From: Sequoia sempervirens
Taxonomy: Eukaryota; Streptophyta; Pinopsida; Cupressales; Cupressaceae
Assembly (NCBI GenBank): GCA_007258455.2
Contig: VDFB02196017.1
Coordinates: 1 to 64,000 of the forward strand
Length of the DNA: 64,000 nt
Direction: 5' to 3'
Below the pieces are notes generated by a model. That model made no database searches. It was not told the DNA's origin and was given only the letters and a program-made list of their open reading frames with translations. The position numbers and the translations under genes were made by a program. Below, piece by piece: positions 21,456 through 32,649 of this stretch (position 1 is the stretch's first letter; every line of letters starts with the position of its first letter).

Positions 21456-24290
21456 TAGTATTTTAATTTCACCCCTGGACTCTTCTGAAGGTAAGAATGG
21501 TCAAGTTCACATTAAATATACAAAATATTTTGGATTAGCATAGTTTGGTTTTCAATGATATACCTCTCAGCTTGCCACCAGATAAAGGTTTCCATCATAT
21601 CATAGAACTTGAACTAGGATCAAAGCCAGTTATGACCACTCCTTGCCACCATCATAGAATTTATAAGGAGGAGATAGAGAAAGCAATAAAGGATTTTTTG
21701 GATATGGGCTACATCAAACCAAGCTCTAGTCCTTTCACATCTTCTATGGTGTTGGTAAAGAAGAAGGATGGCACTTTGTGGATGTGCATAGACTATTAGG
21801 CATTGAACAAGAAGACCATTAAGAACCAATACCCTATACCATGAATAGATGAGTTGATTGATGAGCTAGATGGTGTGGTATACTTTTCAAAGATTGATTT
21901 AAGGTCATAATACCACCAGATATGCATGAGGGAAGAAGATGTGTAGAAGACTTCTTTTTGGTGTCACTATGGGCATTTTGATTTCCTTTTTATACTATTT
22001 GATCTCAATAATGCTCTCACAACTTTATAATCATGCATGAATCATTTTTTTGGTAAGAATTTGAGGAATTTTTTGTTAGTTTTATTTGATGATATTTTGA
22101 TCTACAACAAAACATGGGAAAAACATTTGAAGCATTTGGATATAGTCTTGTGAATTCTAGAACAACAGTATCTCTTTGAAAAGATGTCCAAATGTGAATT
22201 TTGGGTAACAAAGATATTGTATTTGGGACATGTCATAAGTGCTAAATGGGTCTAGGTTGATTAGAAAAAGATTCAAGTCATTCTAGACTGGTCACCTCCT
22301 ACAAACTTGTGTTAGATAAGAGGTTTCTTTGGACTATGTAGCTATTACTTGAGGTTTATCAGAGGATTTTCTCAATCTACAGTACCTTTCACCCAATCTA
22401 ACTAAAGTAGGAGTATTTGAATGGATAGAGGAAGCATAAAGGACCTTTGAGAAGCTAAAAGAGGTGATAAGTTCTTGTCTAGTTATTACAATTCCCAATT
22501 TCTCACTTCCATTTGTGGTAGAATGTGATGCTTCTGGTGAAGGAATTAGAGTTTTTCTCTCTCAGAGAGGACACCTCATAGCATTTGAAAGTAGGAAGTT
22601 GAGATTCAATGGAAGAGGATATTTCATATATGACAAAGAGATGCTATCCATAATGCATGCCTTGGAGAAGCTTCAACAATACTTGGTGTCTGGAATATTT
22701 ATGGTCAAATTAGATCACATCCTAAAATTCTTCTTGAGCCAACAAAATTTGAAACATAGGTAGTAGAAGTGGGTAAGTAAACTTCAAGCATATGATTTTG
22801 ATATTGAATATGTTGAAGGAAAAAAGAATATTGTGGTAGATGCACTCTCTAGGAGACCTACTCTATGTCATGTGTCCATCACATCAATAGAATAGAAGGA
22901 TTAAATCATGGAGGAATATGCCAAGGGTCCTTTTGCTACCAAAATTTTGGAAGATTCAAAAAAGGATGGCCAATATATGGTGTTAAAAGGCTTGATTCTA
23001 GATTCAAGAATAGAGTGTTTCTGGTTCTCGGATCCAAGGTGAAGGAAAATATGTTGGAAGCCTTTCATGATGCACCAATGGTAGGATATATAGATTCTAT
23101 AAAACTTACCAATAGATCAAAGAAAGGTTTTATAGGAAGAGCCTTAAAGAGGATGTTTTGTCCCACATAAGGGAGTGCACCACATGTCAAAGAAACAAAG
23201 GAGAGCAAGAGTTTCCAGTCAAATTGCTACAACCACTCCATTCTAGAACACAAATGGGAAAGTATCTCTATGGAATTCATTACTAGATTTCCCAAAGCTC
23301 AAGGGAAGGATTGCATTTATGTTGTTTTTGATAGGTTGACAAAATATGCTCACTTCTTTGCTATCTCCACTGAGTACAAGGCTCAGTAAGTTGTTGATTT
23401 ATTCTTCAAAGAGATCTTCTAGCTACTTGGGTTCCCAAAAACATTTTTAGTGACAAAGATAGCCAACTTCTCAATACTTTCTATAAGGAATTGTTCCATT
23501 TGACAGGCACCAATCTCACTCCCATCATGAGCTATCATCCACAAACTGATGGGAAGACTGGGATAGTAAATAAATAGTTGGAAGGATATTTGAGGAATTA
23601 TATCACCAACTAGGAATCTACCTAGATCAAGTAGCTTCATCTAGGATAATGTTTCTCCAACACCACTCACCACATGTCCATTGGTATGTCTCCATTCAAG
23701 GAAATCTACTGATATGATGCCTTAACTTTTGTAGAACTAACCCTCACAGATAGTAGAGTTTCAACAACAAGTGATCTAGTGAATCAAAGTTAAAACATAT
23801 TAAGATCACTCAAGGATCACCCACAAGTGGCTCAGAATCAACAAAATATGTATGCCAATAGAAAGTGCACACGGAGATCATTTGAGGTGGGAGAGATGAT
23901 ATTTATAAGATTGCAGCCTTATAGACAATCTTCTATAAAGAAAAGGGGATCAAAAAAGCTCAATCCTAAGCTCCATGGGACATATAAGATAACCAAAAAG
24001 GTTGGAGAAGTTGCATATGAGGTGGATCTCCCCACATATAGTAAAATTCACAATTTTTTCCATGTCTCATGTCTAAAGAAGGATCTTGGATTGAATACTA
24101 CTCCTTCAGGGGAGTTACCCCTAGTAGATTATGATGGGGAGCTCATTCTCATTATGAATGTTGTGATTGATACAAGAGTCAAAACTTTGACAAATGGGAG
24201 CATAAATGAGTATCTTGTCTGGTGGAGCAATATGCCATTAGAAGATGCTACTTAGGAGGGATTTGATATTTTTGAACTTCCTAATTTTTA
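21456..24290 (+). pseudogene. gypsy-A reverse transcriptase, RNase H, integrase and chromodomain
   Basis: Reverse transcriptase starts VFNDIPLSLPPDKGFHHIIE and keeps LVKKKDGTLWMCIDY, YFSKIDL and LLVLFDDILIY (FDDI as the YXDD box, about 22078-22100, here in broken frames). RNase H shows VVECDASGEGI, IAFESRKLRF and YDKEMLSIMHAL, ending VVDALSRRP. Integrase has its zinc region near 22990-23190. In the core, the first Asp reads Glu ([10 protein letters not shown]), the second region is damaged (FLVTKIANFS), and the last acidic residue is replaced (DGKTGIVNK). A GPY-like region (LHGTYKITKKVGEVAYEVDLP) leads into a chromodomain-like tail, VVIDTRVKTL ... INEYLVWWSNMPLEDAT, which is the mark of chromoviruses and is thought to steer insertion to particular chromatin. 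Many stops. Confidence 0.85.
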
Positions 24291-24310
24291 TTGCTTGAGG
24301 ACAAGCAATC

Positions 24311-24326
24311 TTGAGAGGGGAGGACT
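24311..24326 (+). promoter_or_regulatory. Polypurine tract of gypsy-A
   Basis: TTGAGAGGGGAGGACT lies immediately before the 3' LTR, after the GACAAGCAA end of pol. Confidence 0.7.
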
Positions 24327-25104
24327 TATCATGTCCCCTTTTCTAGGAAATTCGCTAAAGGGCAAAATTTGGGAATCCTACCATATTTCATCAAATAACA
24401 CCCTCTCGGCTTGTAGTTCAGAAAATAGCATCTACAATAACACCTATACATCATATCTAGAGCTCATGGAAAAATTATTATATACCAAGAAGATATCCCC
24501 ATCAAGAGGTTGTCAACCTAGGCTCAATATATTGGAGCAAGATCACTTCTAGGAATTCCTCTTTATTCCTCTATAGGAGCACATTCCAGCTTGCAGTTTG
24601 GAACATAGCATATATGATGACACCTACACATCATATCCAAATATTAAGAGGAAGGGATTAGGTACCAAAAATATATTTATAGCAGAAGATGATTGTGCTA
24701 GACAATAGGCACCTACTTTAGCATGTATAATGGATAGGACACCTCTAGATTGTGTGGTACCAATTATGGAGCATCAAGATAAAGAAAAGGGACTAGGAAG
24801 GCTCATGGATAGGTCCAAAGGGCCACACATTACTTAGAATGGAATCTCCTTTGGCCTCAAGTCCGACCTACTGTAGCATGTTGAAATTCAAATTTTAGGC
24901 TTTGGCACCATTTTGGCTCAAGTCTGACTTGTTCCTTGAGGGAAATTGTTAGCATATAAATTTAGGGAGTCAATTTTTGTAATAGGTATGGATGATTATG
25001 AATTTTTTTGGATATTTATGTTCTGATTATTTTATGGATGAAAACCCATAGGAGTTGTGATCTTCGATGAAAACCAAAATGTCACTAGGATTAGAGGATG
25101 AAAC
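24327..25104 (+). repeat. 3' LTR of gypsy-A, left part
   Basis: Starts TATCATGTCCCC and follows the 5' LTR text to GAGGATGAAAC at 25104, where copia-2 inserted. It lacks element X, which shows that X entered only the 5' LTR. Confidence 0.88.
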
Positions 25105-26377
25105 TGTTGGATGTTGTGGTTGTGTTTTTGATATGTGGTTGTCATTGATGTCATCACTATTAGCATTGATGTATTGAAGGTTGTATGTGTCGATGATATT
25201 GAGAAATTTGTTAAAGAAAGAGTTGTAGGTTGTCAGTGGAATAGTGAAGTTCATGATGGTTTCTTACTCAGTACGTTGAAGATCATTCATTGTGGACTAA
25301 AGGGTTTATTGCTGAGTGTATCTAGTTTATCCACCGAAAGTTTCAAATGTTCACATGTAGATTTAATCGTGTTATGAATAGTTGTGTTCTAATAGTTTTT
25401 TTGTGGCTTCAATTAGTGCTCCTAATTGAAGTAGATGTGATTCTAGTAATTTTAGTTGTTGTGGATGCTTCTTTGATGATTCTTGGTTCTTTTGGATGTT
25501 TCTATATCATGCTCTATCTTTGTTGCACATTCGCATTGATTGGTGTGCTCGTGGTTGGTGACATTTCTCTTGTGTGTTTGGGTTTTTATGTTCTTGGCTA
25601 ACATGGTGGTTGTAACATGTTGTGGATCTTTGAGGATAAATCAATTGAGGTGTTTTCATGTTGGAGATGTTGTTTTAGACCACAACATAATATTGTACGA
25701 TGGTGTTTGATTCGCATTGACAATTTACTTGTAAATTTGGGTTGACATTGTGTATATGTTTTATATTTCATATTTTATTTTGGCCGATGAATTTGTTGAT
25801 GTAATTACATGTTGTGGATATATATGAGTGATTTTTTGAGAAAAGTGAAGTGTGCATAGAAGGAAAGAAGTGCGAGAGGAAGAGAAAGTGTGTGAATAGT
25901 GATCTAATCATTCGATTGCAAAGCAGAGTGTGAAGAAGTTTGAGCGAAGTGTGAAGGAGTGTTTATGTGCTTAACCGGAACTATAATCGAGCTTTTGTAG
26001 AAGCTATTTTCTTAGTTCATACCCTATGGATCTAATCTGAATTGTTGTAAGAAAGTGTGTCCTCTTTGGGCATTGAGCCCTCTTGTATTTGAGCAGTGAG
26101 CTCTAGGCAGTGTGCCTAAATGCATGTGCATTCCCATTATTCTTCATTATACTTTTAACAGGGTATAATATTGTGGACTAACATCCACTGTGGTTTTTCC
26201 CCTAATAGGGTTTCCATGTAAAAAATCTTGGTGTTCTCTGTGTTTCTGATTTGTTGATTTTTTTTGGTTTATTGTTCATTCATCAAATCTGAGATTAAGT
26301 TAAGTTTGAAAAGTTAGAATAATTTGTGACAACTGATTCACCCCCCCTCTCAATTGTTTGTCCTTGTTTTTCCAACA
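25105..26377 (+). repeat. 5' LTR of copia-2
   Basis: TGTTGG...CCAACA ends. A TATA-like GGATATATATGAG lies at about 25817-25829, followed by the leader with GTGAATAGTGATC and repeated GTGTGAAGAAG motifs, and GATTCACCCCCCCTCTCAA near the end. Confidence 0.9.
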
Positions 26378-26379
26378 AT

Positions 26380-26390
26380 TGGTATCAGAG
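26380..26390 (+). promoter_or_regulatory. Primer binding site of copia-2
   Basis: TGGTATCAGAG, three bases after the LTR end. Confidence 0.88.
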
Positions 26391-26432
26391 TAGGTTCCTC
26401 TAAAGAAGTTTAAAAGCTTGAGGTGATCCAAG

Positions 26433-29400
26433 ATGGCATCATACAAGAAGGACAGTCTTAGATTTGATGGAACAAACTACTCTCTATGGAAAGCCAAAAT
26501 GGAGTGTCATTTGAGGTGTATTGGTGAACCCTTTTGGAAGATTACAAAGAACAAATATGTTATTCCTTAGAATGGTCCTTCCACTCCTGATGAGATTAAA
26601 GAGGTTGAGATTAACATCAAGGCTATTGAAGCTTTACTAAGTGCTCTGACGGATTTGGAAATGACAAATGTGATGGATCTCAAGATAGCTCATGAGATCT
26701 GGAAGAAGCTAGAGACTTTGTATGAAGGAGATGCACTTGTGAAGGTCGCTAAGCTACAGAGTTTGAAAGGAAAGTATGAAACTTTAAAGATGAGTGAAGA
26801 TGAAAATATTTCTTCTTTTATGCAAAGAGTAAATGAACTTGTGATGGGTATTAGATGTGCCAGTGGTACCTTGGATGGACAAGAAATTGTTGCTAAAGTG
26901 CTTAGATCATTGCCTCCCTTTTACAAATCAAAGGCTCATGCTATTGAAGAGCTCATAACAATAACAAATGTGACAAGGGATATGTTGATTGGTAAACGTG
27001 TTGCCTTTAAGTTGAGTGAATTTGGTGATTTTGCCCCTAAGACTAAATTTGCATTTAAGGCCTCTATATCTGGAAGAAACAAGAAAAAATATTATCCGAG
27101 AGAGAGTTCTAGAAAGAAATTCAAGTATGAGGAAGAGATGAAATAGCTTGAAGATGAAGAAAGAGAGGTAGAAGAGCTGGAAGCATTGATTATAAAGAAA
27201 GGAGGCAGAGGACAAGGTAAGCATAAAGGAAAGTTGCTTATTAAATGTTTCTCTTGCAGTAAATAGGTCATTTTGCTTCAAGGTGTCCTGAAAGAGTTCC
27301 TAGGTATAAGTCTAACAAACCTAGATTTCAATTTAGAAATGATATTATGTTGAAGAAGGTGTGACTGATGAAGAATCTGATAATGAAAATGGAAATGAAG
27401 ATGAATGGGTTTTCATTGCTATCAAGTAAAATGGTCTGGTGGCTACTGAATCTGCTAAAGTTGAGAAAGCTCTTGCAACCTGAATTGAAGAAAATGATGA
27501 GTGGGTTATTGACAGTGGATGCTCACATCATATGACTAATGACAAAAGAAAATTTGTAATTCTAGAGAAATGTGATGGTGGGGTTGTAAGATTCAGAGAT
27601 AACAATGCTGGTGTGATTCGTGGAAGAGGATCTATTTGTCTTGGTGGTAAACATAACACTGATGATGTCCTTTATGTTGAAGGCTTGAAGCATAACCTGT
27701 TGAGAGTTGGACAGATGGTGGACAAGGGTTACGATCTTCAGCTCAAAGATGGAAGATGTAGGATACTTGGAAGCTTTGGAAATATGATTGCTTCAGGTAC
27801 AAAGATAAGAGGTAATATTTTTCACTTGAGTGCTGCTAATGTAAGTTGTTTAATTGCTCAAGTAGATGAAAGTTGGTTATGGCATAGGAGGTTGTGTCAT
27901 GTGAATTTTGATAACATTGTCAAGGAAAGCTCCACTTAAGCAGTAAGAGATCTACCTAAGCTAGTGAAGCCTACTAACACAATATGCAAGGAATGTCAGA
28001 TGAGAAAATAGATTAGAGTTTCTTTTCAAAGCAAACAACATCATTCTAATGGAATACTAGAGCTAGTGCATACGGATCTATACGGTCCCTCCATAATCAA
28101 AAGTTTACAATGAGAAAGGTACTTTATGTTGCTTATTGATGATTACTCTAGGATGATATGGGTTGCTTTCTTAAGAGAAAAATGTGAAGCATTAAAGAAG
28201 TTCAAAAGTTGCAAAGCTATGGTAGAGAATGAGACAAGCCTAAAAATAAAATTCCTAAGGTCAGACAGAGGTGGTGAGTTCACCTCCTGGGAATTCAATT
28301 CTTTCTATGAAGAGCATGGAATCAAAAGACACTTATCTGCTCCCCAAACCCCTCAACATAATGGAATTGTAGAGAGAAAGAACATAACAATTCTGGATGC
28401 TGCTAGAAAAATGATGATAGAAGGAAATGTGCCTCACATCTATTGGAGAAAATTTGTAAACACTATTGTGTACACTCTAAACTGAGTAAATTTCAATGGT
28501 ATTTGTAGCAAGACTCCTTTTGAACTGTGGTTTGGTTATAAGCCTACTGTTAAATATTTCAAGATCTATGGAAGCAAGTATTATATCAAGAGAGATGAGG
28601 ACATAGGTAAGTTTGATGCAAGGAGCGATGAAGGAATTTTTCTAGGTTACTCTACTAAAAGCAAGGCTTATCAGTGCTATAATAGAATATTAAGAAAAAT
28701 GGTTGAAAGTGCAAATGTCAGAGTTGATGAGGACTCTACTAGATCATCCAGATACTGTGGATATGATTCAAATGACCAGCAAGATAGTACAAACAAAGGG
28801 AAGAATGCTCAGTTACAAAATCAAGTTCATATTGTTCTAGTAAATCAAGAAAGTCAGGAAGGAGAGACAAGTGGAAGTGCAGAAGAAAGAATAGAAGAAC
28901 TAGAAGTGTGAGAGAATCCTAAGATTATGAGGTATGTAAAGCTTAATCATTTTAAAAATAAAATTATAGGAGACAAGAATAAAGGTGTACAAACTAGAAG
29001 AAGGATTGCAGAAGAATATTGTCTGATTTCTAAGACTAAGCCTAACAATGTCAATGAAGCCTGTAATGATGAACACTGGATGGAAGCTATGAAGGAAGAA
29101 CTAATGCGGATTGAAAAAAATGATACATGGATTCTTGTTCCCTGACCTAAAGATAAAAATGTGATTGGTACTAAATGGGTCTTTCAGAATAAGCTGAATG
29201 AACAAGGTGAAGTGGTTCAGAATAAAGCAAGACTGGTATGTAAAGGGTATTCACAAATGGAAGGTATTGATTTTGAAGAAACCCTTGCCCCTATTGCCAG
29301 AATTGAAGCTATAAGATTATTTCTTGCTTATGCTACATATAAGAACTACAAAGTCTATCAAATGGATGTGAAGTCAGCCTTTCTAAATGGTGAGTTAGAA

Positions 29401-30292
29401 GAAGAGGTAATGTTGAACAACCAAATGGATTTCAACTAACTGGTAAGGAAGACATGGTTTTCCGATTGAAGAAAGCTTTGTATGGACTCAAGCAAGCCCC
29501 TAGAGCTTGGTATGCTAGACTAGATAAATACTTACTAAAGCTTGGATTAAATAAAGGGACTGCTGACAACAACTTGTATTTTAACACAAAATGACAATTC
29601 CCCTAAGGAAAATAAAACAAGATACATGTCAATGATTGGTGGATTGCTCTACTTAACTCAGACCAAACCAAATATCGTAAATGCTATGTGTATGGTTGCT
29701 AGATATCAAGCTGATCTGAAAGAATCTCATGTGATTGTTGTAAAGATAATTTTCAGGTATCTGAAAGGAACAATGGATTTTGGGCTTTGGTATCCTAAAG
29801 ACAATGATCTTACCTTGAGTGCCTATACTGATGCAGATTGGGCAGGAGATGTAGATGACAAGAAAATCACTAGTGGTGGTGCCTTCTTCCTAGGGAAGAA
29901 GTTGGCATCTTAGTTCAGTAAAAGGAAAAATTCCATATCCCTATCTACTACTAAGGAAAAGTATATTTTTGCTATAAATAATTGTACTCAAGTGATGTGG
30001 ATGAATAGATGCTAAAAGATATCAGAGTAGTATATGACGAGCCTATTGCCATATACTATGACAACTCAAGTGCAATAAACATATCAAAGAATCTAGTGCT
30101 ACACTCTAAGACCAAGCATATATCAATCAAGTTTCACTTCCCGAGAGAGAAATTGAGTGAGGAAAAATCAGACTAGAGTATGTGCCTACCAAAGAAGAAA
30201 TTGTAGAAATTTTCACCAATTTGTTGCCAAAGGATACTTTTGAGTATCTCAGATGGATGCTAGGGGTGATTACCCCTCTTGATATGAACTAA
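26433..30292 (+). pseudogene. copia-2 gag-pol polyprotein, broken
   Basis: Gag starts MASYKKDSLRFDGTNYSLWK and includes a long open run (26655-27146) with FMQRVNELVMGIR and VLRSLPPFYKSK, then a damaged zinc knuckle (CFSCSK). Protease reads WVIDSGCSHHMT (about 27500-27535) with LYVEGLKHNLL downstream. Integrase has WHRRLCHVNFDN, ICKECQMRK, LVHTDLYGP, SDRGGEFTSWEF and NGIVERKN, so its three acidic residues appear intact. Reverse transcriptase shows [32 protein letters not shown] and [16 protein letters not shown], then jumps at about 29590 from the NLYFNT region to text just before YMSMIGGLLYLTQTKP; the YVDD centre is absent. RNase H reads YTDADWAGDVDDKKIT. Stops lie at about 27145, 28485, 29145 and elsewhere. 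It ends TPLDMN at 30292. Confidence 0.9.
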
Positions 30293-30603
30293 AGATGCAT
30301 TTACTTGCATCAATCTGTGTGATTCATAGCTATATTCTAATCTGGATTGACATTTTTGTGGATGCTACTCAGGGAGAGTAGTCAAATGTGCAGATATGTG
30401 GTTCAAATCTTGTATGCGGAAAGATAATACCTATCGTTTCCATTGATGTCAAAGGGGGAGAAAAGTCATGTGAAAAATTGTGAATTATCTAGTGAGAAGA
30501 GCCTTGTGGGGAGAAGATCATGTGGAAGAGTTGAGGAGAAGAGTAAAAATCTAAAGGGGAGTAAGTGTTGATGGTGTTTTTCACATCATGTGTTGTCATC
30601 AAT

Positions 30604-30618
30604 TCCAAAGGGGGAGAT
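30604..30618 (+). promoter_or_regulatory. Polypurine tract of copia-2
   Basis: CCAAAGGGGGAGAT abuts the 3' LTR. Two similar tracts lie upstream, at 30450-30461 (TCAAAGGGGGAG) and 30552-30561 (TAAAGGGGAG). Confidence 0.8.
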
Positions 30619-31893
30619 TGTTGGATGTTGTGGTTTTGTTGTTGATATATGGTTTTCATTGATGTCAACACTATTAGCATTGATGTATTAAAGGCTGTAA
30701 ATGCTAGGGATATTGAGAAAATTATTAAAGAAAGAATTATAGGCTGTCAGTGGAACAGTGAAGGTCATGAAGGTGTCTTGCTCAGTACGTTGAAGATCAT
30801 TCATTAAGGAATAAAGGGATTATTTTTGAGTGTATCTATTTTATCCACTGAAAGTTTCAGAGGTCCACGTGAATATTTAATCGTGTTATGAACAGTTGTG
30901 TTCTAACAATTTTTTTGTGGCTTTAGTTAGTGCTCTTGATTGAAGTAGATGTGATTCTAGTAATTTCAATTGTTGTGGATGCTTCTCTGATGATTCTTGG
31001 TGCTTGTGGATGTTTCTAGATCATGCTCTATCTTTTTTGCACATCTACATTGATCGGTGTGCTTGTGGTCAGTGATTTTTCTCTTGTGTGTTTGGGTTTT
31101 TATGTTCTTGGCCGACAAGGTGGTTGTAATGTGTTGTGGATCTTCGAGGAGAAATCAATTGAGTTTTTTCATGTTGGAGTTGTTTTGGGCCACAACATAA
31201 TATTGGCTGACGGTGTTTGATTTGCATTGAAAATTTAGCTGTAAATTTGGGCCGACATTGTGTATATGTTTTATATTTCATATTTTATTTTGGCCGACAA
31301 AGTTGTTGATGTAATTCCATGTTGTGGATATATGAGAGCAATTTTTTGAGCAAAGTGAAGTGTGCATAGAAGGAAAGAAGTGCTAGAGGAAGAGCAAGTG
31401 TGTGAATAGTGATCTAATCATTCTATTGCAGAGTAGAGTGTGAAGAAGTTTGAGCAAGGTGTGAAGGAGTGTTTTTGTGCTTAACCAAAATTGTAATTAG
31501 GATTTTCTAGAAGCTATTTTCTTAGTTCATACCTTGCGGATCTAATCTAAATTGCTGCAAGACAGTGTGTCTTCTTTGGACAGTGAGCCCTCTTGTATTT
31601 GAGTAGTGAGCTCTAGGCAGTGTGTCTGAATGCATGTGCATTCCCATTATTCTTCATTATACTTTTAATAGGGTATAATATTGTGGACTAACATCCACCG
31701 TGGTTTTTCCCCTAACAGGGTTTCCATGTAAAAAAATCTTGGTGTTCTTTGTGTTTTTGATGTGCTAATTGTTTGTGGTTTATTGTTCATTCATCAAATT
31801 TGAGATTAAGTTAAGTTAAGTTTAAATTTTTTAAATAATTTGTGACAACTGATTAACCCCCCCTCTCAGTTGTTTTTCCTTGTTTTTCCAACA
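30619..31893 (+). repeat. 3' LTR of copia-2
   Basis: Full partner of 25105-26377, with the same ends and internal landmarks (GGCCGACA in place of GGCCGATG, CTGATTAACCCCCCCTCTCA near the end). Confidence 0.9.
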
Positions 31894-31898
31894 TAAAC

Positions 31899-32181
31899 CC
31901 CTTTGTTTCTTAAGGGCATTCTCATTCAAGGATTGCATCTATGTTTCAAGGAATATGTAAGGAAGTCATTAGTTTTGTTGTTGGTTTTTCATAGCATTTT
32001 TCATCATTTTGGATCAATATTTGAAGTTTTTTTGTCATATCTTATCTATGGATATAATTCAAAATCAAATCACAATAACATAGGTTCTTGGATTATTTTA
32101 TGATTGTAAATTTTGGTTTTGTTCATTAGATATATCTGCATATTTTTTTTATGATACAATATTCAAGTAAGGGACACTACA
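31899..32181 (+). repeat. 3' LTR of gypsy-A, right part
   Basis: Continues the gypsy LTR after copia-2 (CCCTTTGTTTCTTAAGGGCA against CCCTTTGGTTCTCAAGGGCA in the 5' LTR) and ends GGGACACTACA, followed by target duplication ATAAT at 32182-32186. Confidence 0.88.
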
Positions 32182-32186
32182 ATAAT

Positions 32187-32649
32187 AAACACCACCAAAG
32201 GTAGTTCCAAACAACCTAGACTAGATTTATTTTTGACTAAAAATGAACTCTATAATAAAGAAATTGAGTTCTAATTGAAAACTTAAAAATTACACTTTTT
32301 TAATTTAACATTGAGAGAAATTTTTAGAAACCTTTCCTAAAATAAATTAGGTTTATTCTATGCATGATATCAATCCGTGTTTCCATTAGTTACATCAAAC
32401 TTTCAACAATTATTTTATACAAAGTCAAATCTGTTATAAATCATATCTTATTTGTTAAATTTTAATGCTATAGAAACTAGTGTCACTGCTGTCTTATAAG
32501 CCATCAATCTAAACTTATTTAAATTATCATTTGAATTTTTTGATTAATAAATAAAAATACCATAATCTAATTAATTTACTTATATGGATATGTATAATAA
32601 ATGGGGTAGAAACAATGGGATCAAAAGCAGACATTTTTTTTGTTAAAAT
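32187..32649. other. AT-rich DNA, nothing recognised
   Basis: No ORF, LTR end or protein motif seen; probably the flank of the antisense copia remnant. Confidence 0.4.

Larger units (their letters stand above)
25105..31893 (+). mobile_element. Complete Ty1/copia retrotransposon (copia-2) inside the gypsy-A 3' LTR
   Basis: LTRs of 1273 bp (25105-26377) and 1275 bp (30619-31893) both start TGTTGGATGTTGTGG and end TTTTTCCAACA. Flanks GAAAC (25100-25104) and TAAAC (31894-31898) form a target duplication with one mismatch, and the gypsy LTR text resumes directly after it. Inside are a Met-tRNA primer site, gag, protease, integrase, reverse transcriptase, RNase H and a purine tract. Reverse transcriptase lacks its catalytic centre. 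The two LTRs differ at about six of the first 67 bases, so it is not recent. Confidence 0.92.
11160..32181 (+). mobile_element. Chromodomain Ty3/gypsy retrotransposon (gypsy-A) with four nested insertions
   Basis: The two LTRs (11160-13137 and 24327-32181, the second interrupted) share their start (TGCCATATCCCC against TATCATGTCCCC) and end (GGGACATTAAA against GGGACACTACA). Identical 5-bp target duplications ATAAT flank the whole (11155-11159 and 32182-32186). Inside lie a Met-tRNA primer site, gag, protease, reverse transcriptase, RNase H, integrase and a chromodomain-like tail, in gypsy order. Four later elements interrupt it: element X (twice, opposite orientations), copia-1 and copia-2. 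Without them the element would be about 7 kb. Every ORF is broken, so it is inactive. Confidence 0.9.

Noticed and set aside
21545..22860. Possible endogenous pararetrovirus, since reverse transcriptase and RNase H are present
   Set aside because: LTRs, integrase, chromodomain and a 5-bp target duplication identify a gypsy retrotransposon; no movement or coat protein motif was seen.
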